This document shows, in pieces, positions 25,870 through 34,253 of a DNA stretch of 64,000 nucleotides. The position numbers and the translations under genes were made by a program. This DNA comes from CADEED01 sp035286365. Its GTDB lineage: Bacteria; Pseudomonadota; Gammaproteobacteria; Steroidobacterales; Steroidobacteraceae. The notes under the pieces are model-generated. The model was not told the origin of the DNA. It ran no database searches and saw nothing but the letters and a program-made list of their open reading frames with translations. The stretch spans positions 1-64,000 of the forward strand of contig DATHJZ010000076.1 of the NCBI GenBank assembly GCA_035286365.1, read 5' to 3'. The stretch's first letter is position 1. The number at the start of each line of letters is the position of its first letter.

Positions 25870-26235
25870 ATGAGTGAAAGAACAGGTCGAACCGGAGCCA
25901 ACAAACCGGGATTGCTGACGCTCACCATCAAGGACAAGAGCGCGCTGTACCTCGCCTACATGCCGTTCGTGAAGAACGGCGGGCTGTTCATCCCCACCAA
26001 CAGCAACTACCGCCTCGGAGACGAGGTGTTCATGCTGCTGAATCTCATGGGTGAAGACGAGAAGCTTCCGGTAGCCGGCCGCGTCATCTGGCTCACGCCG
26101 AAGGGCGCGCAGGGCAAGCGCACCGCCGGCATCGGCGTGCAGTTCTCCGACCAGGATCGCGGCCAGACGCAGAAGAAGATAGAGACCTATCTAGCCGGCG
26201 CACTGGCCGGCGACAAAGCCACGCACACGATGTGA
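25870..26235 (+). CDS. pilZ: PilZ-domain type IV pilus assembly protein
   Basis: A 121-residue protein with the sequence pattern of the founding PilZ of type IV pili: PGLLTLTIKDKSALYLAYMP, KNGGLFIPTNSNYRLGDEVF and GRVIWLTPKGAQGKRTAGIGVQF. The RxxxR motif needed for cyclic-di-GMP binding is absent near the N-terminus, as in other pilus PilZ proteins, so it probably acts by protein contact (FimX/PilB-type partners). Last gene of the fab-pab-tmk-holB string. Confidence 0.9.
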   Translation: MSERTGRTGANKPGLLTLTIKDKSALYLAYMPFVKNGGLFIPTNSNYRLGDEVFMLLNLMGEDEKLPVAGRVIWLTPKGAQGKRTAGIGVQFSDQDRGQTQKKIETYLAGALAGDKATHTM

Positions 26236-26250
26236 GTTAGACTCCGGCGC

Positions 26251-26943
26251 ATGCGATCGCCGCGCTGGATTTTCCCGCTGATGCTCACCGTCCCGATGAT
26301 CGACGCGTCACAAGCGTGCTCGATGATCCGCCGGCAACCGGGCACCCCCTATGACGCCCCTTATGCACTGGTCGAGGTGCGTGTCGTCGAAGCCCATGAC
26401 GTCGACGTATATGTTCGGCCAACCCGGGCGATGCCTGGGCAGACGGCGACGGTGGAGATCGTCCGTTCGTTTCACGGCCCTTACCGCGCAGGGCAGCGGC
26501 TCGCGGCGACGACTGCAAACTACTCGGCCGGCATGTGTGGCGGCGGGCCCTTTCCCGTTGGCACTCGCCTGGAGTGGTGGATCAGTTCGCCCGATGACCT
26601 CAAACTCAGCGGACCGCTGTACGACGACGACCCGCCCAAAAGCGTGTTTGCGCAGCTGGCATTGGTCGAAGGCGCGCGGCAGCCCGCTCGAAACAAGCGA
26701 CTGCACGGGGCGTGGCTGCGCGGGACGATCGACGAGGCCCTTGCCGCCGAACTGTTCAACCGCGCCAAGGTTCCCGAAGGCGAAGAGTGCGAGATCGTCG
26801 CGGTGAAAGGGTTTGTTCAGGTGGCATGCGGCCAGGCGTTCGAAGGCAATGATGCCCGTTACAAAGTGATCTTCGAACGCGTCGAAAAAAACTGGATCGA
26901 AGTGCTGCGCTACGACGCGCTCTCGCCGCCGGGGGATCGTTGA
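26251..26943 (+). CDS. Putative secreted protein of unknown function
   Basis: A 230-residue protein I do not recognise. It starts with a short signal-peptide-like segment (MRSPRWIFPLMLTVPMIDASQACSMI). It contains a predicted beta-rich region (ATVEIVRSFHGPYRAGQRLAA, TRLEWWISSPDDLKLSG) and several cysteines (the Cys of QACSM, MCGGG, EECEI, VACGQ). That suggests an exported, possibly disulfide-bonded protein. It begins 15 bp after pilZ and may be co-transcribed. It is convergent with the cyclic-nucleotide-domain gene, with no gap between stops and no terminator that I can see. Confidence 0.65.
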   Translation: MRSPRWIFPLMLTVPMIDASQACSMIRRQPGTPYDAPYALVEVRVVEAHDVDVYVRPTRAMPGQTATVEIVRSFHGPYRAGQRLAATTANYSAGMCGGGPFPVGTRLEWWISSPDDLKLSGPLYDDDPPKSVFAQLALVEGARQPARNKRLHGAWLRGTIDEALAAELFNRAKVPEGEECEIVAVKGFVQVACGQAFEGNDARYKVIFERVEKNWIEVLRYDALSPPGDR

Positions 26944-28017
26944 TCAGCCTGGCCGGCGCATCGGCAGGGAAGAGGTGGTCATCCCACCCTTCAGCACATA
27001 CGCGTCGAAGCCACGTTCGGAAAGGATGAACGCCGCGGCCGATGAACGCCGGCCGGTATCGCACACCACCACATACGGCGTCTTGCGATCGAGAGCGTTC
27101 AATTTCAAACGCACGAAGTACAGCGGTATGTTGATCGAACCTTCGATGGCGAGGTTCTGATACTCGGACGGCAAACGCACATCGAGCCACGCGCCGTGGT
27201 TCTGGACGATCTTGAGCGCCTCTTGCTCGTCGACCCAGCGCAACAGCGGCTCGTGCATGAGGTCGCGGAAATCCTGCTTGTTGAGCTGCATCAACACGCC
27301 GTCGGACAACATGGTCACGGTGGCGTTGCGCTTGGCCTCGGCGATCAGCGCTTCTTCCCCAAAGGTCTCGCCCACGCCGAGCTCGGCAAGCTTGATGCCT
27401 TTCTGATTGAGGGGGGATTCGCGCGTGACCAGGCAGCGGCCCTGCACGATCGCGTAGAAGAAATCGCCTTCGTCGCCTTGCTTGATGACGACCTCGCCGG
27501 CGCGATATTGCTGGCGGTTCATGCGCATGAAGATGGCCTGCAGGTTCGCGGGCGGAATGCGATGGAATGCCTTGGTCTGCAACAGCGTGGTCATCCAGTC
27601 GCTGTCTTCGTTGTTGCCGCCGAACTGCGCATGCAGTTCGCCGACTTCATAGTTGCCGGTTTGATCCCAGGTGATCATCACGTCGAGGAGGTCGGCGTCG
27701 ATGGCCAGGTAATCGACGTCTTCGACGGCGCGTGCCGTGACCTTGCGCGGGACACTTTGATTGAGCGGTGCACGCGCGTCGGCACTGCCGCCTTCGATCA
27801 TGGCGACGGTACGGCCGCGCTCGCTGATTTCCACCAGCCCCTTGATGATCCAGATGGTGCGCTTGTCGGAGTCGCCCTCCTTGAACAGCACCCGGCCGGC
27901 GGTCAGTTGCTTGACCGTCACCTTCTTTGCCAGCGCATGCAGATTTTCCCGCTTCATTCCTTCGAGCGGGGTCAGGGAGCGCAGCAGTTCTACGCTGACT
28001 TCACGAGAATCGGACAT
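26944..28017 (-). CDS. Double cyclic-nucleotide-binding domain protein with C-terminal rhodanese domain
   Basis: A 357-residue cytosolic protein. Domain 1 (about 15-125) resembles a degenerate cNMP fold (RVLFKEGDSDKRTIWIIKGLVEI). Domain 2 (about 145-250) has a fuller phosphate-binding cassette (VVIKQGDEGDFFYAIVQGR, then GETFGEEALIAEAKRNATV). The rhodanese domain (about 255-350) has the active-site loop CDTGRRSSAAAFILSERGF with the sulfur-accepting Cys. There is no DNA-binding domain. It is the last gene of an operon with the EEP-fold and FadJ-type genes (30-bp gap). The role is unknown; nucleotide-regulated sulfurtransferase or phosphatase-like control is only a guess. Confidence 0.88.
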   Translation of the reverse strand: MSDSREVSVELLRSLTPLEGMKRENLHALAKKVTVKQLTAGRVLFKEGDSDKRTIWIIKGLVEISERGRTVAMIEGGSADARAPLNQSVPRKVTARAVEDVDYLAIDADLLDVMITWDQTGNYEVGELHAQFGGNNEDSDWMTTLLQTKAFHRIPPANLQAIFMRMNRQQYRAGEVVIKQGDEGDFFYAIVQGRCLVTRESPLNQKGIKLAELGVGETFGEEALIAEAKRNATVTMLSDGVLMQLNKQDFRDLMHEPLLRWVDEQEALKIVQNHGAWLDVRLPSEYQNLAIEGSINIPLYFVRLKLNALDRKTPYVVVCDTGRRSSAAAFILSERGFDAYVLKGGMTTSSLPMRRPG

Positions 28018-28047
28018 TCGGAAATGCTAGCACGCCAACGCGGCCTC

Positions 28048-30090
28048 TCAGGCGCGGGTCTGCAAGGAAGACCATCCTTTGTCGGGAGCGAAGCGCGCCC
28101 CATAGCGGCTCTGAAGTTCCGTCAAGCGGGCAACCACCGCGTCTACGCCGCGCGTACGCGCATAGGTGAGCGGGCCACCGCGAAAAGGAGCGAAACCGGC
28201 ACCGAAAATCACGCCCGCGTCGACCAGATCCGCATCGGCGACGATTCCCTCACGAAGCACGGCAGCACATTCGTTGGCCAACGCGAGAATGAGCCGATCT
28301 TCGAGATCGGGCGGCGGCTCGGCGACAGGCCCTGTGGACTTGACCGCTTTGCCATCGCGCCACACGTAAAAACCTTCCCCGCTCTTGCGTCCGACCTTCT
28401 TGGCCGCGATCAACGCATCGATCCGTGCAGTGTCGGGCTTCTGCCTATTGAGCGCTGCTGACACGATGTCACCGACGTGTTTGCAGACATCCAGGCCCAC
28501 CACGTCGGCGAGCTCCACCGGACCCATCGGCATGCCGAAGCGCAGCGCCGCCTCGTCGATGGTCTCGATGGCGATCCCGTCCTGCAACGCGAACATGGCT
28601 TCGTAGAGATACGGCACCAGCACGCGATTGACGAGAAAACCCGGCGAGCTCTTGCAGGGCAGCGGCAGCTTGTCGATCCTGCGTGTGAAGGCGATGGCCT
28701 TCTGAATGGATTCTTCGCTGCTGTGCTCGCCGCGCACGATCTCCACCAGCGGCAGCTGCGAGACCGGATTGAAGAAGTGCACCCCGACCAGCCGGCCGGG
28801 ATCCGGCAATCTGTCGTCGAGTTGCTCGAGCATGATCGAGGAAGTGTTGGACGCGAGAATCGCACTCGTTTTCATGCGCGGCTCGACGCGCGCGAACAGT
28901 TCGTGCTTGGCGTCGGCATTTTCGAAGATGGCCTCGATGATCACGTCGGCGCCGGGCACACCGTCGCCGGCGACATCCGCCGTCATGCGCGTCATCAATT
29001 CGGCCGCCTTGCCTCGGTCCTTGAGACGCTTCTCGAAGCCTTCCCGGGCGCGCTTCATGGCGGGCTCGATGAATTTCATCTCGCGATCCTGCAGCGTCAC
29101 GTTCAGGCCGCGCTGCACGCACCAGGCGGCGATGTCGCCGCCCATGACGCCGGCGCCGACGACGTGTACGCGCTGCATCGGCACCGTGGTCTTGCCGCCG
29201 AGCGCCTTCATTCGTTCCTGCAGGAAGAACACGCGCACCAGGTTGCGCGAGGTTTCTCCGACCATGAGATCGGCGATCGAGCGTGCCTCGGCTTCGTACG
29301 CCGCCGCGCCGCGTGCCCCGTGGCGCGACCACAGATCGATGATGGCGTAGGGGGCCGGATAGTGTTCCGGACGCGCCTTGGCGCGCACCTGCGCGATGAG
29401 TTGTTTGCGGACCAGCGAGCGCACCAGCGGCCAGGACAAAACGCGATCCATGAGGCGCGGTTGCCGCTGCTTCGGCTGGCGATCGATCAACTCGCGCGCC
29501 ACGGCGCAGGCGTCCGCCGGAAACACCAGCCGATCGACGAAGCCCGCGCGCAGCGCCTTGTCGGCGCGCAGGGTCTTGCCGGTGAGCATCATTTCCATCG
29601 CGGTACGCACGCCGGCGCGGCGCACGACACGCACCGTGCCGCCGAATCCCGGGTGAATGCCCAACATCACTTCGGGCAGTCCGATCGAGAACTTGTCGTT
29701 CTTGATGCCGACGCGATACCGGCACGCCAGGGCGAGCTCGAGTCCGCCGCCGAGCGCGAAGCCGTTGATGATCGCAACGGTAGGGCACGGCAGCGCTTCC
29801 AGGCGCGCAAGGATGCGATGCGCGTCCTGCACCATTTCGAATGCCTGGGCAGCGCTCGTGAGTTGGGTGAATTCCTTGACGTCGGCGCCGGCGATGAAGC
29901 CCGCCGGCTTGCCGGAACGAATGACCAGACCGCGCGGCGGCGACTGCGTCAATGCATCGAGGTGGCCATCCAGCTCGACCAACACGTCGCGCGACAGCAC
30001 GTTGGCCGAGGCGTCGGGTTTATCGAGCGTCAGCCACGCGATGCCCGCGGCATCTGTCTCGAACGCCCAGGCCGCAGCGGAGATTGTCAT
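28048..30090 (-). CDS. FadJ-type enoyl-CoA hydratase / 3-hydroxyacyl-CoA dehydrogenase
   Basis: A 680-residue bifunctional beta-oxidation enzyme. The N-terminal crotonase domain shows INGFALGGGLELALACRYRV and LPEVMLGIHPGFGGTVRVVRR, with both acidic residues of the hydratase. The NAD domain shows VHVVGAGVMGGDIAAWC, and the dehydrogenase His is in GVHFFNPVSQLPLVEIV. A C-terminal helical domain follows (GMPMGPVELADVVGLDV). ATG 30090 has the family-like start MTISAAAWAFETDAAGIAWL; the open frame runs on upstream into the preceding gene. No thiolase is adjacent, unlike the FadB copy at 47910-50045. It lies 10 bp from the EEP gene. Confidence 0.92.
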   Translation of the reverse strand: MTISAAAWAFETDAAGIAWLTLDKPDASANVLSRDVLVELDGHLDALTQSPPRGLVIRSGKPAGFIAGADVKEFTQLTSAAQAFEMVQDAHRILARLEALPCPTVAIINGFALGGGLELALACRYRVGIKNDKFSIGLPEVMLGIHPGFGGTVRVVRRAGVRTAMEMMLTGKTLRADKALRAGFVDRLVFPADACAVARELIDRQPKQRQPRLMDRVLSWPLVRSLVRKQLIAQVRAKARPEHYPAPYAIIDLWSRHGARGAAAYEAEARSIADLMVGETSRNLVRVFFLQERMKALGGKTTVPMQRVHVVGAGVMGGDIAAWCVQRGLNVTLQDREMKFIEPAMKRAREGFEKRLKDRGKAAELMTRMTADVAGDGVPGADVIIEAIFENADAKHELFARVEPRMKTSAILASNTSSIMLEQLDDRLPDPGRLVGVHFFNPVSQLPLVEIVRGEHSSEESIQKAIAFTRRIDKLPLPCKSSPGFLVNRVLVPYLYEAMFALQDGIAIETIDEAALRFGMPMGPVELADVVGLDVCKHVGDIVSAALNRQKPDTARIDALIAAKKVGRKSGEGFYVWRDGKAVKSTGPVAEPPPDLEDRLILALANECAAVLREGIVADADLVDAGVIFGAGFAPFRGGPLTYARTRGVDAVVARLTELQSRYGARFAPDKGWSSLQTRA

Positions 30091-30100
30091 CGGCAGAATG

Positions 30101-30865
30101 TCAGGCGACCGCGGGTTGCGATGCGACGGCACGCCGTACGGTGAAGTCGCACATGATCGGCCGATGATCCGACCAGCGTACATCCGGCACTTCGAAATGC
30201 GAGACGTCGATTTCCTTGCTCACGAGCACGAAATCGAGCTCGATGCGCGGGATGCGCGCCGGGAACGACGGCAGGTTCGTTTCATTGGCGCTGCGCAGGC
30301 CGGCAGCGCGCATGAACAGGTAGATCTCGTGCGTGCCCCAGAAGGTATTGAAGTCGCCCGTGACGATCACGGGCTTGTGCGACTTGATGATCAGATCGTG
30401 CAAATAGCGCAGCTGGTACTGGCGCTGGCGATACTTGAGCGCGAGATGCACGAGGAAAATGCAAACGTCGTCCAGCTCGAGTTCGATGATGAGCCGCTTG
30501 ATGCCCGTGTCGAAGTAGTGGAAACGCTCGCCCTCGACGCGCGGCGCGGCCAGGAACGCATTGCCCTGCTTGCGCACGATGGGCATGAGGTTGTTGATCG
30601 AGCTCTTGCCGTACTTGCACTCGTAAGTGGTGTAGTGGCCCAGCGATTCGGCGATGTGTTCGGCCTGGTTCAGCATGCCGCTGCGCACCGAGCCCAGGTC
30701 GACCTCAATGAGGCCGACGATGTCCGGATCCTGACCCTTCACGAAGCTGGTGATCCCGTCGAGGACCCGGCGATTCGAGCGTAGATAGCCTGCGCCCGGG
30801 AATGGCAGGTGGAATGCCGGCCCAGTGCCTGTGGCGTAGCGGATGTTGTAGACGAGGAGGCGCAA
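30101..30865 (-). CDS. Endonuclease/exonuclease/phosphatase (EEP) fold protein
   Basis: A hydrolase of about 254 residues with DNase I/exonuclease III topology. The motifs are RLLVYNIRYATG at the start, IVGLIEVD (metal Glu), VIVTGDFNTFWG, RIELDFVLVS and DVRWSDHRPIMCDF (catalytic Asp-His). These support a metal-dependent phosphodiesterase or phosphatase; the substrate is unknown. TTG 30865 gives the family-like start; a TTG at 30895 is also open, and neither has a good Shine-Dalgarno. It heads a minus-strand operon with the FadJ-type and cNMP/rhodanese genes and is divergent from the TIR-like gene. Confidence 0.82.
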   Translation of the reverse strand: MRLLVYNIRYATGTGPAFHLPFPGAGYLRSNRRVLDGITSFVKGQDPDIVGLIEVDLGSVRSGMLNQAEHIAESLGHYTTYECKYGKSSINNLMPIVRKQGNAFLAAPRVEGERFHYFDTGIKRLIIELELDDVCIFLVHLALKYRQRQYQLRYLHDLIIKSHKPVIVTGDFNTFWGTHEIYLFMRAAGLRSANETNLPSFPARIPRIELDFVLVSKEIDVSHFEVPDVRWSDHRPIMCDFTVRRAVASQPAVA

Positions 30866-30961
30866 GCGGAGTGATGCTAACGTTGCGACGCACAAAAGGG
30901 GAGTGGGGCGCGCAACTTCAGCGGGTAAACTACACTCATCGTAGAGGCTGGATCGGTCTAC

Positions 30962-31414
30962 ATGTCACAAAACAATCCAATTAGATTGTTCATCACGCAT
31001 GCGTGGGAAGCTTCCGACGAGTACCTGCGTATCTTCGAGTATCTCGAAAGCGCGCGGAACTTCTTCTACAAGAACCTGTCGGCGCCCGAGCTGGCGCCCA
31101 AGGGCGGCAAGGAAGCGGATCGCGAAGAGCTGCGGCGGCAGATGGCCCAGGCTGAATGTGTCATCGCGTTTCCGAGCCTGTACCGCACGCACACCGACTT
31201 GCTGATGTTCGAGCTCGCCTTTGCCAAGGCGTCGGACAAACCGGTGATCCTGATGCGGGCGTTCGGCGCCAACGAGGTGATCCCGAAGGAAGTCACCTCG
31301 TTGTCGGATCAAATCGTGGATTGGGACGGGCGCGCGCTGGTGGACGCTGTCAAGGCGCAGGCACGCCACGAAGAATCCAATCGCTGGGACACCATCGAGT
31401 TCAAACTCGATTAG
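30962..31414 (+). CDS. TIR-like (ThsB/DUF1863-type) domain protein
   Basis: A 150-residue single-domain protein. The start IRLFITHAWEASDEYLRIFEYL is the first strand-helix of the TIR-like family that includes ThsB of Thoeris. FFYKNLSAPELAP, ECVIAFPSLYRTHTDLLMFELAFAKASDKPVILMRAF (conserved Glu84) and VPKEV-like IPKEVTSLSDQIVDW complete the fold. Thoeris ThsB proteins make a cyclic-ADP-ribose-type signal from NAD during phage infection. Whether this one is an active NAD enzyme is unknown. No ThsA-like effector is next to it. It is divergent from the EEP gene (96 bp between starts) and convergent with the small gene at 31420-31785. Confidence 0.78.
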   Translation: MSQNNPIRLFITHAWEASDEYLRIFEYLESARNFFYKNLSAPELAPKGGKEADREELRRQMAQAECVIAFPSLYRTHTDLLMFELAFAKASDKPVILMRAFGANEVIPKEVTSLSDQIVDWDGRALVDAVKAQARHEESNRWDTIEFKLD

Positions 31415-31419
31415 TTAGA

Positions 31420-31785
31420 TCAACCTTCCGCCGCGAATAACTGCACCACGGCGGCGCCGTTGTTCTGCAACGGCAGCGGCAATTCCAGTTCCTGCTGACG
31501 CGTTACGCGGCAGAACATGCGCACGATGACGCCGGCGTGCCGCTCGGCTTCCTCGTTCGACATTTTGCGGATCGTCGCGCGCACGGCATCTTCGCCGCGC
31601 AGCGGACGCTCGCGCTGGATCTGCGCGGTGAGTTCGAGAAACTTGAGTCGCGCCTCGCGCGGAATATCGTCCGCATCGATGTTGGCGAGGCATTGACGCC
31701 ATGCGCCTTCGAGACGGTCCTTGATGGCGCCGCTTCGTGTGAGCAGCAGCGTGGCTGATTCGAGTCGATCGTAAACACGCGACAT
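31420..31785 (-). CDS. Conserved-looking small protein of unknown function
   Basis: A 121-residue, mostly helical and charged protein that I do not recognise. It reads MSRVYDRLESATLLLTRSG at the start and has KDRLEGAWRQCLANIDADDIP, then EARLKFLELTAQIQRERPL. No signal peptide or membrane helix is seen. Codon use is like the neighbours. Its stop lies 5 bp from the stop of the convergent TIR-like gene. It is followed upstream by about 160 bp before the protease gene, with no other gene. Confidence 0.7.
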   Translation of the reverse strand: MSRVYDRLESATLLLTRSGAIKDRLEGAWRQCLANIDADDIPREARLKFLELTAQIQRERPLRGEDAVRATIRKMSNEEAERHAGVIVRMFCRVTRQQELELPLPLQNNGAAVVQLFAAEG

Positions 31786-31944
31786 GAGCTGGTTCGTTAT
31801 CGCCGGAGCGCGGGCGTTTCCCTATCTGCACCGCAAACCTGACGTAACGCCTTAGTTGTAGTTGTAGCGGAGACCCTGATCCGTCAATGGTGTACGGCGC
31901 AAATATAGCGCGACACCTTGCAAATGCAACGGGGAAATTGCGGG

Positions 31945-33987
31945 TCAGCGACGCCAGGTGAAGCGCGCGGTCAGGGCACTTAGCAACAGCAGGGTGAGGT
32001 ACTCGAACGCGCCGCCACCACCACCACCACCTCCGCCTCCCGACGAAGGCGGGCTCGTGGGTGTCGTCGGGGTCGTGGGCGGAGTCGGTGTTGTCGGGGT
32101 GCCGGGGGTCGGACCGGACACGACCGGCGTCGCACAGGCCGCGATTCCGGCGGTCGCGGGTGCCTGGGTCGTCGCACGATTGGGTTCGACCACGACATTG
32201 GCGCTGTCGGTTTTACCCAGGTTGTCGGTCACGGTCACCCGCACTGTGATCGCTCCCGACGTCGGCGCGATCACGGTGGCGCTCGCGGTGTTCGGATTCA
32301 CGATCGCCGGCGGGTTGACCGCAGGTACCACGACCGTCCAGGCGAAGCCCGCCACGGTGCGATTGCAGGACGCGGCGCTCGCGGCCGCATTCAGAACGAC
32401 GTTCTGGCCGGCCGAGACGGTAGCCGGCACCGCCACGGCGGCGATTGGGCGATCGGCTGCCGCGAGCGCACCGGCCGCGTTCGCCATGCCAGCGCCGCAG
32501 GTGGTAGTTGTGCACAGGCATTCGGCTAGCTGGAAATCGTTGGTAGAGACCGGAATGTGGCAATTGACGAGCGCCGGTGCTCCCACGACCGAAGCGGGGA
32601 AGGGCCGGACCCCCTCGCGCAGCCGCGCCAGCATCTGGCTGGTGGACAGGTTCGCATTACGCGACAGCATGAGCCCTGCGATGCCCGACACAATGGGCGC
32701 CGAGAAGCTCGTCCCCAGGTTGCTGATGATCTGATCCGTGAAAGTGAATGCGCCCGGTGTGGTCGCGCCGCTGTCGGAAGTGGTGTCGAGCGAAAACAGG
32801 CAGGGGCCGCCAGTCACGTTCACGCAGTTGCCGCCGGGTGCCGCGAGCGTCACCTCGGAGCCGAGGTTGCTGAATCCCACCTTGCTGCCGGCATGGCGGA
32901 TCGCGGCGATCGCTGCCACGCCCGGGCAATTTGCCGGCGAGGAGACCATCGTGCCCTCGTTGCCGGCCGAAATGACCACCAGCACCTTGCGGGCGGTGAG
33001 GTCCTCGATCACGTCGCGATAGGCGGCCTCGCAGGGGCTGGTGGCGCCGAGGCTCATGTTGAGGACGCGCGCGGGAGTCGGGTTGGCCGGTACCCCGGCA
33101 ACGGCAAGTCCCGCGGCCCAGCGCATGCCGGCGATGATGTCGCTGTCGGTGCCGCCGCACTTGCCGAGCACCCGCACCGGCAGAATGAAGGAGTTCCAGT
33201 CGAGTCCCGCGACGCCCGCGGCGTTGTTGGTCAGCGCGCCGATCATTCCGGACACGCGGGTCCCATGCCACGAACTCGAGCTGATATCGCAATTGGTGAA
33301 CGCCGCGTTGGTTTTGTCGGTGGCGTCGATCCAGTCGCCCGGATCGGAAGGGTCGGCGTCACGTCCGCCACCGTCGTTTGCCTGCGCAGTGCCACTGACG
33401 AAGTCGTGGCCCGGGAGCAGCTTGCCGCCCGCATCGCCGCGTCCAAGATCGGGATGGTCGTACAGCACGCCCGTGTCGAGCACGGCAATGACGATGCCGG
33501 CAGAGCCGAGCTCTGCGTCCCAGGCGCCTATGGCGTTCACCGCGGAGACCTCGGTGTTCTTCAAGTACCACTGGCCGCTGAACAGCGTGTCGTTCGGATT
33601 CGTGGCCTGGGGGAAGCGGCGCCGGTCGAGCACCGCGTACTCGACCGCAGGGTCCGCGCGCAGGTGCTCGAGCGCCTCGGTGGCAGAAGCGCCTTCAAGC
33701 AAGACCTTGCCGGCCATGATCGATTCCGAGACTTCCCGCTTCAGCGCGAGGATCAGGCGCGTGCGCTTGGCGAGCAACGCGATGCGGTCGCCGCCATTAA
33801 TCAGCTTGGAAAACGCAGCAGCCGGGGTGCCGCTACGCAATTTGACGATGACGTCGAGCGAACCTTCGTCGACGGCAGAACGTGGTTCGCGGGCCACCGG
33901 ATTGTGCTCGGTGGCGCCCACGAACATCGGCATCAGGACCGCCGCAGCGGCAATACCTGCGAATCTGCGCAATGAATGACGTTGCAT
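31945..33987 (-). CDS. Secreted S8 (subtilisin-like) serine protease with Gly-rich sorting tail
   Basis: A 680-residue exported protease. It has a signal peptide (RRFAGIAAAAVLMPMFVGA) and an inhibitor-like propeptide to about residue 125. The catalytic domain has Asp171 (VIAVLDTGVLYDHPD), His241 (SSWHGTRVSG) and Ser428 (GTSFSAPIVSG). An Ig/PKD-like domain follows (about 540-620), then a Pro/Thr linker. The end is a run of ten glycines (650-659), a hydrophobic segment (EYLTLLLLSAL) and a basic RFTWRR terminus. This tail fits the GlyGly-CTERM class processed by rhombosortase and exported by the type II system. ATG 33987 was chosen because it begins the signal peptide. Single-gene unit; 266 bp of noncoding DNA lie upstream. 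Confidence 0.93.
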   Translation of the reverse strand: MQRHSLRRFAGIAAAAVLMPMFVGATEHNPVAREPRSAVDEGSLDVIVKLRSGTPAAAFSKLINGGDRIALLAKRTRLILALKREVSESIMAGKVLLEGASATEALEHLRADPAVEYAVLDRRRFPQATNPNDTLFSGQWYLKNTEVSAVNAIGAWDAELGSAGIVIAVLDTGVLYDHPDLGRGDAGGKLLPGHDFVSGTAQANDGGGRDADPSDPGDWIDATDKTNAAFTNCDISSSSWHGTRVSGMIGALTNNAAGVAGLDWNSFILPVRVLGKCGGTDSDIIAGMRWAAGLAVAGVPANPTPARVLNMSLGATSPCEAAYRDVIEDLTARKVLVVISAGNEGTMVSSPANCPGVAAIAAIRHAGSKVGFSNLGSEVTLAAPGGNCVNVTGGPCLFSLDTTSDSGATTPGAFTFTDQIISNLGTSFSAPIVSGIAGLMLSRNANLSTSQMLARLREGVRPFPASVVGAPALVNCHIPVSTNDFQLAECLCTTTTCGAGMANAAGALAAADRPIAAVAVPATVSAGQNVVLNAAASAASCNRTVAGFAWTVVVPAVNPPAIVNPNTASATVIAPTSGAITVRVTVTDNLGKTDSANVVVEPNRATTQAPATAGIAACATPVVSGPTPGTPTTPTPPTTPTTPTSPPSSGGGGGGGGGGAFEYLTLLLLSALTARFTWRR

Positions 33988-34195
33988 GTCCGGCTCCTGC
34001 TCCCGCGGCCAGCCTACGAAACTGGTGGCTGCCATGCGTGAGTGTCACGCGCGAGGTGAACAGTTCGGCGCGAGTGTTGGGCACTTTGCGCCGGGCCGCT
34101 GCAAACAAATGTTAGGAAGGCCACATTGCTGAGAAGCAACGGGCGCGGAGTGAGCACCGCAGCGTGGATGGAACTGGATCGATATACAGCCGGGA

Positions 34196-34223
34196 AAAGG
34201 TTCGGGGGCGCAAAGCCGCCCCC
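34196..34223 (-). terminator. Rho-independent terminator after the OmpA-like gene
   Basis: Read on the minus strand, a perfect stem GGGGGCG / CGCCCCC with a 6-nt loop lies 30 bp past the OmpA-like stop and is followed by GAACCTTTT. The rest of 33988-34253 holds no gene that I can support. Confidence 0.65.
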
Positions 34224-34253
34224 GTTCCATCGCCCACCGTGTTTCTTCCCGAC

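Noticed and set aside
30962..31785. TIR-like gene and the small gene at 31420 as a toxin-antitoxin or Thoeris operon
   Set aside because: The two genes converge and are not co-transcribed, and the small protein has no ThsA-like domains.
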